From 'Nostoc azollae' 0708 (GTDB lineage: Bacteria; Cyanobacteriota; Cyanobacteriia; Cyanobacteriales; Nostocaceae), in assembly GCF_000196515.1 (NCBI RefSeq), contig NC_014248.1, positions 3,910,001 through 3,974,000 on the forward strand: 64,000 nucleotides of DNA, written 5' to 3'. Numbering within the stretch: the first letter of the stretch is position 1; each line of letters opens with the position of its first letter. The notes beneath the pieces were generated by a model. It was given only the letters and a program-made list of their open reading frames with translations. It did not search any database and was not told the DNA's origin. Below, piece after piece: positions 45,886 through 55,504 of this stretch. The translations under genes were made by a program, and so were the position numbers.

Positions 45886-45904
45886 AATTAACTGGAGTAG
45901 AAAA

Positions 45905-46498
45905 ATGAGCAATCTATTTAACCGCATGATGGGTAAAACCCGGTATGTAGTTTGTCGTCTATTTCTGCATTTAGCAGGAACTGAAGTAGCACCAATTTTA
46001 GGAGTTTTAAATCGTGCTGCACGGGAAGCAATTAACTGTGATGGGGATTTAGAAATTCTGGGAGAAGAATTGGTAGAAATTTGCGAAACTCTACTCAGAT
46101 ATGATGAATATTGGCTCTCAGAAGCTAACGAAGGAAATATCTTCTGGAACGAAGGAGAAGCAGGGGATTATGTCAATGAATTATTTACTGATTCCGCCCA
46201 AAGATATGGTGCTGAACTCGATTTAAGTTCTTCCTCTGGATTCGATGAACCTTTATCTATTCCTATTACCCGCAACATAGTGATAATGCTAACAGTGGCT
46301 TACGAAGGAGAAGTTCCAGATTTGGAAGCTGACCTTTCTAACATCCAAGCATTAAAAGTAGGGTTGAGAGCTTTAATCAATTTACACCAAAAACATAGAC
46401 TCCGAGCCATCCAAGTGCATTTTTCACCGGCGCAGTTAGGTGACGAATTGACTAACGATCAGTTACTGCAGTATTTTCCGGAATTGATCCCCTTGTAA
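45905..46498 (+). CDS. DUF1517-like cyanobacterial protein
   Basis: 197 residues, soluble. The start MSNLFNRMMGKTRYVVCRLF has a good ribosome site (GGAGTAGAAAA). The C-terminal third (about 125-197: NIVIMLTVAYEGEVPDLEAD ... IQVHFSPAQLGDELT ... LLQYFPELIPL) follows the DUF1517 pattern, in which a strand with MITVA.EGE is followed by a tail such as W.P......L....LL..YP.L.PL. Function unknown. The lipoprotein gene follows after 71 bp and may share its transcript. Confidence 0.75.
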   Translation: MSNLFNRMMGKTRYVVCRLFLHLAGTEVAPILGVLNRAAREAINCDGDLEILGEELVEICETLLRYDEYWLSEANEGNIFWNEGEAGDYVNELFTDSAQRYGAELDLSSSSGFDEPLSIPITRNIVIMLTVAYEGEVPDLEADLSNIQALKVGLRALINLHQKHRLRAIQVHFSPAQLGDELTNDQLLQYFPELIPL

Positions 46499-46569
46499 CT
46501 TTTTGGTTAGTCTGTAGTTATCAGACTAACCATCCGCAATGATAGCTAACAAATTAGGACAATCATACA

Positions 46570-47448
46570 ATGATCAAAACTGTAATGCGTAAATTCACAA
46601 TCGTGTGTTTAGCCCTGAGTTTATGCTTGACAACGGTCGCTTGTGGTGGGGGAAACCAAAAGATATCTTCTTCGACTCAAGGTGTCAGCCAAAGTTCTAC
46701 TCCCACCACCTTGAATGATGGACAGTATGATGTACAACAGGCTACTTACAACGATGCCAATGGGGAGTATACCCTGTTTTTACTTGGTAGTCAGCCTCCC
46801 ACCTTTGCCACAGAAAAATTACAAATGGCAAGGCTAACAGATGAAGAAATCAAAGCAGGTAAAAAAACTTACCTGAAGGTAGAAAATCGCCAGCCGACTT
46901 TGTACCTGACGGAAGATTTTAAAATTGAGTACGTTCATAATGTCACTGAGACAAAAACCAATCCCCAAACGGGACAAAGAGAAACCGTAGTTGTGCGTCA
47001 AGAATCTAACTTCTGGACTCCTTTTGCAGGGGCTGTGGCTGGTAACATAGCAGGTCAGGCTATTGGTAGTCTTTTATTTAGACCTCAATACTATGTTCCC
47101 CCTGTTTATCAACCTGGTGGAATTATGAGTGGTTATGGTGGATATGGTTCTACTTATGACCAAGCAGTTTCTAGCTATCGCACTCGGTACAATGAACCGC
47201 CCGCAGCCGTCAGAAATCGGACTGCTTTCCGCACTACAGGGTCTATTAAGTCATCTGGGAACTCGACTCCGACGACACCACGGACAAATACAAGTGGTCG
47301 AGCTACGGGTTCTGGTTTTGGTAGCAGTAACCTCCGTCCTTCCGGTAACTCCAACTCTAACCGACGTAATTCTGCTAACAGTTTTGGTAGTGGTGGACGT
47401 TCTGGTAGCCGTTCTTCTGGCTTTGGTAGCAGAACCAGAAGAAGGTAA
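46570..47448 (+). CDS. Putative lipoprotein with Gly/Ser/Arg-rich tail
   Basis: 292 residues. N-terminal lipobox LTTVACGGG puts the lipid-carrying Cys near residue 25, so the protein is anchored to a membrane. Residues 45-140 form a globular part (ARLTDEEIKAGKKTYLKVE, LYLTEDFKIEYVHNVTETK). A glycine-zipper-like hydrophobic stretch (FAGAVAGNIAGQAIGSLLF) then precedes a low-complexity Gly/Ser/Asn/Arg tail ending SRSSGFGSRTRRR. The start may be five codons later (MRKFTIV). Unknown role, linked to the DUF1517-like gene by position. Confidence 0.8.
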   Translation: MIKTVMRKFTIVCLALSLCLTTVACGGGNQKISSSTQGVSQSSTPTTLNDGQYDVQQATYNDANGEYTLFLLGSQPPTFATEKLQMARLTDEEIKAGKKTYLKVENRQPTLYLTEDFKIEYVHNVTETKTNPQTGQRETVVVRQESNFWTPFAGAVAGNIAGQAIGSLLFRPQYYVPPVYQPGGIMSGYGGYGSTYDQAVSSYRTRYNEPPAAVRNRTAFRTTGSIKSSGNSTPTTPRTNTSGRATGSGFGSSNLRPSGNSNSNRRNSANSFGSGGRSGSRSSGFGSRTRRR

Positions 47449-47628
47449 TTTACAGGAGTCAGGAGTCGGGAGTAAAGGCGACTTGAAGCAACTGGCGTGG
47501 AGAGAACCACCTCTGGGCTAGAAGCGAAGCGTCCTAAGCGATAGCGAAGGATCTCGCAAGGTGTCTAATTTAAGTGGACTCGCTGAACCAAGAATCTCCA
47601 TAGCTACAGCGCGGAGAGTGTCAAATCT

Positions 47629-47661
47629 AGATCCCCAACTTCTTTAAGAAACCGGGGATCT
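47629..47661. terminator. Hairpin between convergent genes (AGATCCCC / GGGGATCT)
   Basis: Perfect 8-bp arms separated by 17 bases, lying between the convergent lipoprotein and aroF genes. Similar hairpins with AATCCCC or TCCCC arms occur at 52734-52762 and 30676-30700, so it also belongs to a repeat type. Confidence 0.55.
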
Positions 47662-47683
47662 ATCTTAAATGTCGCACTCTTGA

Positions 47684-47712
47684 CTCCCGCTATACCGTTA
47701 GGTTAGCGGGAG
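47684..47712 (-). terminator. Hairpin downstream of aroF (CTCCCGCTA / TAGCGGGAG)
   Basis: Perfect 9-bp arms with an 11-base loop, 15 bp after the aroF stop. There is no clear T-run; the role as terminator is inferred from position. Confidence 0.5.
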
Positions 47713-47727
47713 AGTGTCAACTGAGAA

Positions 47728-48786
47728 TTAGACTGCTACAAGTGCTGCTTGTGGCCAGCGTTCCATGACTTTACCAATTACTGCCAATTCTGACATTAAC
47801 TTATCAAATCGGTCTGGTGTTAAAGATTGGGGTCCATCAGATAAGGCTTTGGCGGGGTTGGGATGTACCTCAATCATGAGAGAATCTGTACCAGCTGCGA
47901 TCGCTGCCATCGCCATCGAAGGTACAAACTCAGACCAACCCACACCATGACTAGGATCAATCATAATGGGCAGGTGGGTCAGCTTTCTTAACACTGGCAC
48001 AACTGATAAATCCAGAGTATTGCGCGTATACTGACGGTCAAAAGTTCTAATTCCTCGTTCACACAAAATCACATTGGGATTACCCGCCGCCAAAATATAC
48101 TCAGCCGCCATTAACCAATCTTCAATTGTTGCCGCCATTCCGCGTTTTAACAGCACGGGTTTCGATTGCGACCCGACCTGTTTGAGCAGGGAGAAATTCT
48201 GCATATTTCTCGCCCCAACCTGAATCATGTCCGCAACCTCGGCGATTTTTTCCAAATCACCCCCATCCATCACTTCCGTAATTATTCCTAGTCCACTCAC
48301 TTCCCGCGCCTTAGCTAACAATTCCAAAGCACTTTCACCGTGACCTTGAAAAGCGTAAGGGGAAGTCCGGGGTTTATACGCACCACCTCGTAAAAATTTA
48401 GCACCAGCAGCTTTTACACGCCGCGCTGTCTCCACAATCATTTCTTCATTTTCCACCGAACAGGGGCCAGCAACGATTACTAAGGAATGATGTTCACCAA
48501 ACACCACATCCTCGTTGGGAGTATTCACCACCACCTCAGAAGCTTCCCCATGGCGAAACTGACGACTAGTTCTTTTATATGGTACTTCCACTCGTAACAC
48601 TTGCTCAATCCATGGACTGAGTTCCTGAATTTGTAGCGGATCTAAATCAGCAGTTTCACCTACTAAACCAATTACTACTTTATGTTGTCCAATGATTTTT
48701 TCTGGTGTTAAACCCCAGCTAATTAGTTCCTGACTCATACGGTCTATTTCTGCCTGTGGAGAACCGATTTTCATGACAACAATCAT
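47728..48786 (-). CDS. aroF: 3-deoxy-7-phosphoheptulonate (DAHP) synthase
   Basis: First step of the shikimate pathway, joining erythrose 4-phosphate and phosphoenolpyruvate. The 352 residues are of the type I-beta form. A regulatory ferredoxin-like N-domain (1-70, IVVMKIGSPQAEIDRMSQEL) precedes the TIM barrel, with VIVAGPCSVENEEM, KFLRGGAYKPRTSPY, QVGARNMQN, KPVLLKRGMAATIEDW and MIDPSHGVG for metal and substrate binding. Intact. Confidence 0.96.
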   Translation of the reverse strand: MIVVMKIGSPQAEIDRMSQELISWGLTPEKIIGQHKVVIGLVGETADLDPLQIQELSPWIEQVLRVEVPYKRTSRQFRHGEASEVVVNTPNEDVVFGEHHSLVIVAGPCSVENEEMIVETARRVKAAGAKFLRGGAYKPRTSPYAFQGHGESALELLAKAREVSGLGIITEVMDGGDLEKIAEVADMIQVGARNMQNFSLLKQVGSQSKPVLLKRGMAATIEDWLMAAEYILAAGNPNVILCERGIRTFDRQYTRNTLDLSVVPVLRKLTHLPIMIDPSHGVGWSEFVPSMAMAAIAAGTDSLMIEVHPNPAKALSDGPQSLTPDRFDKLMSELAVIGKVMERWPQAALVAV

Positions 48787-48809
48787 TTTAAAATCCCTGT
48801 ATTTTTTAA

Positions 48810-48950
48810 GTAAATTAGTCAGAAGTTAGGAGTCAGAATGTTTGAGAAATTGGTTAATTATCAAATAGGTATTTTTGGCGTTAGCCTGAAATACCTGACT
48901 GCTGATGGCTGTTCGCGTAGCATGCCGTTAGGCATTAGCTGAATGCTTAC
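48810..48950 (-). repeat. Dispersed repeat family R2, copy 2
   Basis: Inverted copy, ending GGCATTAGCTGAATGCTTAC on the plus strand. The other end is worn (GTAAATTAGTCAGAAGTTAGG). It lies directly upstream of aroF, so it may carry or disturb its promoter. Confidence 0.85.
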
Positions 48951-49202
48951 GTAAATTATTTACCGACTCAGGAATGTTGACTTGATTTTTGCCTACTGGA
49001 ATTTATAATTAAGTGAAAAAATATATAAAAAATGTAGCGCCAGGCACTTTTGCAGGATATTGGGTATAAATAAGACATGATACAATTTTAAGAATTTTAA
49101 AACTCTTAAAATTTATGTTGAAGTGATAAAAATTCAACTTCAACATTCATTCGCCAATTTACCCAATATTGCAGTTATGTAAAGATACCTGAGCGCCGCT
49201 GA

Positions 49203-49673
49203 TCAGACGTTCTTTTTTCTCGTCTCACGCCAAACTTCGGCCATCCGTCCCCAATTGGTACTAAACTCACTCAAGCCAATTATATTACCAGGTCTTTCTT
49301 CATCCCAAGAGGCAGAAAGAACACCATAAGTTATCCCCAACACCCCTAAAGCAAATAATCCCATATTCACCAATAAAACAGTGATGGGAGGTAATTGGAT
49401 ATGAGCGTAGGCAAGCAGCAGATAACTAGCCACTAAACTTGCAATACCTAAAGATGTGGGTATACCACAAAATGCAGCCACTCTGCGGATCATTCGCTGG
49501 CTGACGACTTTAGGAATCGCCATTTCTTCCTTGTTAAAAGGTGGCTGTTTTTGCTGTTTTTGGCTTGATTCCAGTTCTTTGACTACGGATTGACTTTTAG
49601 CTTTTGCAGGTTTTTGACGCTTTTTGTTTGGCTCAAAAGGTAAACGACTGCGTTCTGATTCTTCAGCAGGCAT
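49203..49673 (-). CDS. PAM68 family photosystem II assembly protein
   Basis: 156 residues. A basic soluble N-terminus (EPNKKRQKPAKAKSQS, about 12-30) precedes FNKEEMAIPKVVSQRMIRRV, which is diagnostic for the PAM68/DUF3464 family. Two membrane helices follow (about 70-90 and 97-118), then the conserved SASWDEERPGNIIGLSEFST. PAM68 assists early photosystem II assembly in thylakoids. It is 12 bp downstream of rpsO, a conserved cyanobacterial pair. Confidence 0.9.
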   Translation of the reverse strand: MPAEESERSRLPFEPNKKRQKPAKAKSQSVVKELESSQKQQKQPPFNKEEMAIPKVVSQRMIRRVAAFCGIPTSLGIASLVASYLLLAYAHIQLPPITVLLVNMGLFALGVLGITYGVLSASWDEERPGNIIGLSEFSTNWGRMAEVWRETRKKNV

Positions 49674-49685
49674 AAGCGTGACTTC

Positions 49686-49955
49686 CTAACCACGAATACC
49701 GAGACGAGCGATCAAAGCTTGATATTTTTCCCGATTGTCCTTCTGGATATAACCCAGAAGACGCTTACGTTGTCCGATCATCTTCAATAATCCTCTCCGG
49801 GAAGAATGATCTTTCTTATTAGCCTGGAGGTGTTGGCTGAGGCGGTTGATCCGATCAGTCAACATAGCGATTTGGACATCCGCAGAACCGGTATCGGTTT
49901 CATGCACTTGGAAGCCAGAGATGAGTTCTTGTTTGCGCCGTTGCGTCAGAGCCAT
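49686..49955 (-). CDS. rpsO: 30S ribosomal protein S15
   Basis: 89 residues, normal length. [56 protein letters not shown] and the RKRLLGYIQ core match S15, which binds 16S rRNA in the platform. Transcribed with the PAM68 gene. Confidence 0.98.
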   Translation of the reverse strand: MALTQRRKQELISGFQVHETDTGSADVQIAMLTDRINRLSQHLQANKKDHSSRRGLLKMIGQRKRLLGYIQKDNREKYQALIARLGIRG

Positions 49956-50327
49956 GATCGATTAAATTTCTATTTTTTCTAAATGGATGTAGCAGTCTCT
50001 TATAATATCACAGCCATTAAAGTCTGTGGTGAATTAGCTTTGTGATAGGTGGGATGGTTAGCTGAAACAAATATCCTGTATAGATTACGACAATGCTTTA
50101 GTATTGGTGAGCTATCACCTGTAGTGCATTTTCCAACAACAGATCAGGAAACAGAGAACAGGAAAAAAATTGTTAATTAACCGGACTTGATATCACTCCT
50201 GTCCTTGATAACGCATATTTTGTACCATTGTTAAACATTTAGTGTTAAAGATTTAGAAAAATGTATTTTTTGAACATCAAAGGTTCTCAGGATTTGTCAT
50301 TGTCAATAAATAACAAAGGTAATGTTT

Positions 50328-51395
50328 ATGGCAAGACGAGACTTTAAATATATTAGAGAATGCGGTAAAGTCAATAGTATACCAGCAAAACCAGTACCTG
50401 GCATTCTCTTAATTAGTGGTACATAAGGTAAGAAATCTGGAGAAGGTTCAGCACTAAATGGTTTATCAAAAGAGCAGATTGGGGCAATTATTTAGTGCTT
50501 TGTTCCGGTGGAGTTGGCAGACAAGCTGATTGGATTTGTGATAACTATAGAGATTTCATTAGTTCAGCCGCTGAACTTTCTTTCTATTGACAGTAGAGAA
50601 GCAGCCAATGATCCAGAATTTATCAAATACATTCGCGACGCAGACGCACTATTTATAGCTAGAGGAGCTCAAAATACCTATGAAGATTATTGGGAAGGAA
50701 CAGCCGTAGAAGACACAATTGATTTCTTGATTAATCAAAGAAAAGTTCCTGTAGCTGGCACTAGCACCGGCATGGCAATATTGGTAGATTACTATTATTT
50801 ACCTTCCCATCAAGGTCTGCAGAGTTCAGAAATTTTGAATGACCCATTTCACCACAAGACAAAAGATATTTATCGCAGTGATTTTATTAAAGTTCCATTT
50901 CTAAAAAATTTTATTATCGACACACATTTAGCCAGAATTAACAGAAACTATCCAGAAAGCAGATATGGGAGAATTCTTGGACTTATGGCGAGATTAGTTC
51001 ATGATACCAATAGATTTTCCGTTTTTGCTATTGGTTTAGAAGAAGGTACTTTTGTTGCTATTGGTGAAAAAGGAATTGCTAAAGTATTTGGCAATGGTGA
51101 AGCCAAAGGACAAGATGCCTATTTTCTGCAAATTAATGGTGTACAACCAGAACAAATTTAACCAGATTTACCCTTAATTTGGAATAATAACGGAAAACCT
51201 GTTAAAGTCTATAAAATTGCCGTAACACCAGAAGGAAGTGGAAAATTTGACCTCAATAATTAGTCAACTGCTTCTGGAGGAAGTTGGGAACACTCGTTTA
51301 CTAGTGGTGGAGAATCTGGTTTCCAACGAAACCCTATTAACGGGACTGAAACAAAAGTTAAGAGTAAAAAGGAGTATAGTGCGGTTTCGGTGTAG
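50328..51395 (+). pseudogene. S51 peptidase / cyanophycinase-like gene, broken
   Basis: ATG 50328 starts MARRDFKYIRECGKVNSIPA, followed by a stop after LLISGT near 50424, a frameshift near 50465-50575 (the true line NYLVLCSGGVGRQADWICD lies in another frame), and then a long open part. That includes AREGAQNTYEDYW-like SFIARGAQNTYEDYWEGTAV and the nucleophile elbow AGTSTGMAIL near 50753-50775 (family GTSAG, Ala to Thr next to the Ser). A further stop is found at 51160 (PEQI-stop-PDLP). Cyanophycinase releases Asp-Arg from the heterocyst polar storage polymer; whether this was a true cyanophycinase or a relative is unclear. IS701 DNA abuts its 3' end. Confidence 0.72.
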
Positions 51396-51399
51396 CTTT

Positions 51400-52711
51400 C
51401 ACGTTAAAAGAAGCTGATGAAAGAAACCACTGCCCCAGCAATGGCACCATGGTTTGAAAGATGGTCTCAAACACTTCATTATGTATTTACTCAATAAAGC
51501 GCAAAAGAGAGAGTTCGGACATGATTTAGGGGAATGATTGGGTGAAAGTGAGAGAAAAAACCTATTTAAAATGGCAGAGAATGCCCTAGGGGTGACTTAC
51601 CACCGATTACACCACTTTTAACTGAAGCACCTTGGTCCAGTTCCCAAGTCAATGACCGTCGGTTAGAGATTATGAACAAGTGTAGTCAGAGGAGAATCAC
51701 CAGAGGATTTAGCTTAATAATTGATGATTCTGTCCATAGGAAAAGGGGGAATTTTAGGGATGGAGTAGGAAGAAAATATATTGGAGAAATTGGGAAAAGG
51801 GATAATGGAATAGTAGTAGTAACAACACATCTATATGATGGTAGTAAAAGCTTACCATTAGATATAGAGTTATATCACCACGGTGATTCTTGACCCAAAG
51901 GGAAACAAGACCCTATATTTGAGAAGAAACCTGAGTTAGGAATTAAATTAATAGATCTGACCTTAAGCCGTGGTTATCAACCAGGAATACTAATTATAGA
52001 TCCTGGATATGGCCACATATCTAAAATACATCTTTCTTATTAAAGATAGAAAATCGGAATTGAAAGTATTGAGGAGGATTAGCTAAAAATCCCAAAGTCC
52101 TTGCCAGTGACCAAGAGGATAGTCCACAAATAATTAGGTTAGATGAATTAGCACAAAGTTTACCCCAAGAGGCTTTTACAGAAATTCAACTGGAGTTAGA
52201 TAAACCCAAAACATTATGGGTAGTAACTAAAGAAGTAGAAATATCACCCTTAACTGGAAGGGGTAATATTGCTATCGTCATCAAGGCTTCTACTTTCTCT
52301 TAAGCCACTGATATGGACTACTTGATTACCAATATTTCTTCATCAATTGTCACACCCCAATGGATAGTTGATACATATTGTCAAAGAAATTGGGTAGAAC
52401 TTGTTTACAGGGAAGCCAAGGGATGGTTAGGACTCAAAGAATATCAAGTTGGAGATAACAGCAGTTTACTGCGCCATTTTATTTTAGTTTGCTGTGCCTA
52501 CACTTTTATTCTTTGCCATCAGTGGACTGGAGGATTAAGACCAAGGTGGGCTAAGAAACCTTTGAATACTTTTACTGCAGCTTTAGAACCGTTGAGAACA
52601 GCCATATCTTTTCTATTTATTGATTGGTTCAACTGGAATCCGGACGTGTTTCCTTCTTATCAAGCCAGTTTGGGCTACATTGGGGCCTGGTTTTTGTTTA
52701 AGTCCCGTTAA
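51400..52711 (+). pseudogene. IS701-family transposase relic
   Basis: The frame changes and stops several times but the family text is readable: RRLEIMNKCSQRRITRGFSL, IIDDSVHRKRGNF with the catalytic Asp, VVVTTHLYDGSKSLPLDIEL, LIDLTLSRGYQPGI, IVTPQWIVDTYCQRNWVELV and YREAKGWLGLKEYQ (Glu region), and TAFILCHQ-type end ...GAWFLFKSR at 52711. The longest open pieces are 51672-51893 and 52313-52711. The element is dead. I could not mark its terminal repeats. Confidence 0.82.
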
Positions 52712-52733
52712 GTAGCACTAAGTGAACAACAAA

Positions 52734-52762
52734 ATCCCCAATTTCTTAGAGCAATTGGGGAT
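52734..52762. repeat. Perfect hairpin (ATCCCCAATT / AATTGGGGAT)
   Basis: 10-bp arms around a 9-base loop. It lies beyond the transposase relic and downstream of the SDR gene on the opposite strand, and could act as terminator for either. Confidence 0.6.
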
Positions 52763-52778
52763 CTGATAATGTAAGAAT

Positions 52779-52851
<73 letters not shown>

Positions 52852-52869
52852 ATACAAACTTCTAAATTA

Positions 52870-53673
52870 TTATTTATCTTCCTGCATAGTTCTGACAATT
52901 CTTGTCACGAGGTTTCTAGGAAAAAATCTGACACTTTTTGCCAGAATTTTATTTAAAAGTCCGGGAATAACAATCGTCTTTCCACGGATTAAAGCATCAT
53001 AACCAATTAGAGCCACAGTTTCAGCATCCATCATTTTTTGACCCTTAACTAGCTTAGAATCTGCCATTCCTGTGCGTTCATGAAACGCAGAAACTGTTGA
53101 GCCTGGACAAAGAACAGTCACCGTCACACCTGTCCCTTCTAACTCATTAGCAATAGCTTCAGAAAACGATAAAACATAGGCTTTGGTCGCAAAATAAACC
53201 GCCATTAAAGGGCCTGGTTGAAAAGCAGCAGCCGAAGCAACATTTAAGATTTTTCCCTTACCCCGCACCACCATGTCCTTGAGGAATAACTTAGTTAAAT
53301 GGGTTAGACAAACTAAATTTACCTGTAACATTTCTAATTCATTCTTGAGACTGGTTTCATTGAATAAACCATAAGTTCCAAATCCGGCATTATTCACCAA
53401 GACATCAACTTGAACACCCACTTGTTTTAATTCAGCAAAAATTTCTTCAGGAGATGTGGATATAGATAAATCTTTAACAATAGTTATCACGGAAATAGTA
53501 TATTCTATCTGGAAATCAGAAGCTATTTCTAGAAGTTTTAACTCATTTCTATCTATCAATACGAGATTGTAATTTTTGGAAGCAAAAATACAGGCTAACT
53601 CGTAGCCTATTCCACTGGCAGAACCAGTAATCAGAGCAGTTCTCTTATACTGTTCTTGATCTTTTATTTTCAT
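52870..53673 (-). CDS. Short-chain dehydrogenase/reductase at the hetN position
   Basis: 267 residues, intact SDR. NAD(P) motif TGSASGIG (16-23), NNAG (94-97), catalytic Ser147, Tyr160 and Lys164 (YFATK). In Nostoc sp. PCC 7120 the gene after hglB is hetN, whose RGSGR pentapeptide helps maintain heterocyst spacing. Here the matching segment (137-141, DNA 53251-53265) reads RGKGK, which is also ordinary for SDRs of the DltE type. It could be a diverged hetN or a different SDR put in its place. A ketoacyl-reductase-like role in glycolipid synthesis is possible. An R2 repeat separates it from hglB. Confidence 0.8.
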   Translation of the reverse strand: MKIKDQEQYKRTALITGSASGIGYELACIFASKNYNLVLIDRNELKLLEIASDFQIEYTISVITIVKDLSISTSPEEIFAELKQVGVQVDVLVNNAGFGTYGLFNETSLKNELEMLQVNLVCLTHLTKLFLKDMVVRGKGKILNVASAAAFQPGPLMAVYFATKAYVLSFSEAIANELEGTGVTVTVLCPGSTVSAFHERTGMADSKLVKGQKMMDAETVALIGYDALIRGKTIVIPGLLNKILAKSVRFFPRNLVTRIVRTMQEDK

Positions 53674-53794
53674 GTCGAAGTTTTGGTGAAATTCACCATA
53701 AGTAATATTAATTGAATCTAGCTGAGTAGAGAGTGATGAATAAAGAAAAATAAGTTAACAAGAAATAAAATTATATTCTGCAACTGATTTATTG

Positions 53795-53934
53795 GTAAGC
53801 ATTCAGCTAATGCCTAACGGCATGCTACGCGAACAGCCATCAGTAGTCAGGTATTTCAGGCTAACGCCAAAAATACCTATTTGATAATTAACCAATTTCT
53901 CAAATATTCTGACTCCTGACTCCTGAACTCTTAC
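53795..53934 (+). repeat. Dispersed repeat family R2, copy 3
   Basis: Best-preserved copy, from GTAAGCATTCAGCTAATGCC to CTGACTCCTGACTCCTGAAC and TCTTAC. It sits between hglB and the SDR gene, splitting what is one operon-like run in other strains. Confidence 0.88.
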
Positions 53935-53984
53935 ATTTATTGCTTTAAATCAACCACTCTTTTCTAGCATCGACATCAATATAT

Positions 53985-55502
53985 TTATCCAAGACTGAGG
54001 AAACCTGTCTGCATTAAATAAGAAGTGTAAGTGATTAATAATTGAGAATCAATTGGAGGACAAATTATGGAAGTCTCTTTCAATGCTTTGAGAGTTTCTT
54101 CACAGCTAATGATTGGTCTTCTAGCTTGTAAATACAAATCAGGAATGGTGATTTTTTCATCAGACCAACGCTCTAATAAAAATGGTCGCAGAGTGTATAA
54201 AGGATTTTCTTGAGAAGTCACATTATTGATTAACTCTGCTTGCCATTGTTGGTAAGGAATCATCTCCAGTGAAAAGCCAAAAGTGCGTATCCATTCCACC
54301 AGGGATTTTAAAGAAGCTGGTTGGGGATGTTGTAGATGGAATGCCTTACCAATTGATGTTTCCTGACGTGATAGATAAACAACAGCTTTGCTCACATAGT
54401 CTACAGGAGACATATCTAACATATAATCTACATCAGGGAAATATCCCATTTGTAGACAGCCTTTGATCATCAAATTAATAAAATCATGGGTATTACAAAT
54501 ACCTGTCTTGCTATCTCCAGAAATCAATGGTGGTCTATAGATAGTAACAGGAACTCCTCGGTCACTGGCAATTTTCACTAACTTTTCTGCTACCCATTTA
54601 GTTTGAGAGTAACCAAGGAATATTCCTTGCCAATCATGAAAATCATCCTGTTCTTTAACAACCTGACCAGCATACGCAGTTGACTCAAAAACAGCAACAC
54701 TAGAAACATAATGTAAAGGCTTAACTTTGGTTTTACAAGCTAAACGCAAAACTTCCTGAGTTCCTAAAACATTAGCTGCTTTTAAGGCTGAATAAGGATA
54801 AACATAATTCAGCAAAGCAGCACTATGATAGATAACATCAATATTAGCAGCTAGATTTTCAAACTCTTCTGCACCAATACCTAAAATTGGCTGTGCTAAA
54901 TCACCAACAATGGGGATAATTCGGGAACTATATTTATCATCCCAAATTGCATACTGTTGGAGATTTTTTTCTAACTTGCTCTTACCTTCGGCAACATCAG
55001 CAGCACGCACCAAACAATAGATAATTGCTTGGGTTTCTGCTAAGATTTCCTTAATTACAAAAGCACCTAAATAACCTGTTCCGCCAGTTAAAAAGATGTT
55101 TTTGGGATTGCTGACAGAAACAGCAGCATTACCAACTGGTTGAATAGTGGGGTCAAGTACAGCTTCAGCACCTAAATCTAGGAAAGGAGGAGCAATATTT
55201 ACAGTGCTAACTCTTCCAGATGGTGTATCTTGTAACTGGGATTCTCCTGGTACTTCTTCAGATAAACGTTGAGAAAGTGCAGCAATAGTTGGGTAATGCC
55301 AAAGTAAAACTGGAGAGGGTTTAAAACCTAGTAATTGCTCCAATTTACTGATAATAATCATAGCTTGGGCTGAGTCCAAACCATAGTTCTCTAAATGTTC
55401 TTGAACGTCAATTTCTTCTGGTGTAACTCCGATAAATTCAGCCAGATTAGAGACCATGAGTGCTTTAATATCTTCAGCAGTATAAGCAGGTCTTAAATTC
55501 AT
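53985..55502 (-). CDS. hglB: Heterocyst glycolipid synthase HglB: acyl carrier protein plus thioester reductase
   Basis: 505 residues. Residues 10-80 are an acyl carrier protein with the phosphopantetheine Ser44 in YGLDSAQAM. Residues 133-500 are a thioester reductase: NADPH motif LTGGTGYLG (138-146), and GYSQTKW with the Tyr/Lys pair. It would release the finished chain as an aldehyde or alcohol, which fits the long-chain diols of heterocyst glycolipids. Formerly called hetM. It starts 2 bp after the PfaD-like gene stops, so the two are translationally linked. Confidence 0.93.
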   Translation of the reverse strand: MNLRPAYTAEDIKALMVSNLAEFIGVTPEEIDVQEHLENYGLDSAQAMIIISKLEQLLGFKPSPVLLWHYPTIAALSQRLSEEVPGESQLQDTPSGRVSTVNIAPPFLDLGAEAVLDPTIQPVGNAAVSVSNPKNIFLTGGTGYLGAFVIKEILAETQAIIYCLVRAADVAEGKSKLEKNLQQYAIWDDKYSSRIIPIVGDLAQPILGIGAEEFENLAANIDVIYHSAALLNYVYPYSALKAANVLGTQEVLRLACKTKVKPLHYVSSVAVFESTAYAGQVVKEQDDFHDWQGIFLGYSQTKWVAEKLVKIASDRGVPVTIYRPPLISGDSKTGICNTHDFINLMIKGCLQMGYFPDVDYMLDMSPVDYVSKAVVYLSRQETSIGKAFHLQHPQPASLKSLVEWIRTFGFSLEMIPYQQWQAELINNVTSQENPLYTLRPFLLERWSDEKITIPDLYLQARRPIISCEETLKALKETSIICPPIDSQLLITYTSYLMQTGFLSLG

Positions 55503-55504
55503 TT

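Noticed and set aside
47129-47521. Overlapping plus-strand frame of 130 codons
   Set aside because: Shifted-frame shadow of the low-complexity tail of the lipoprotein gene.
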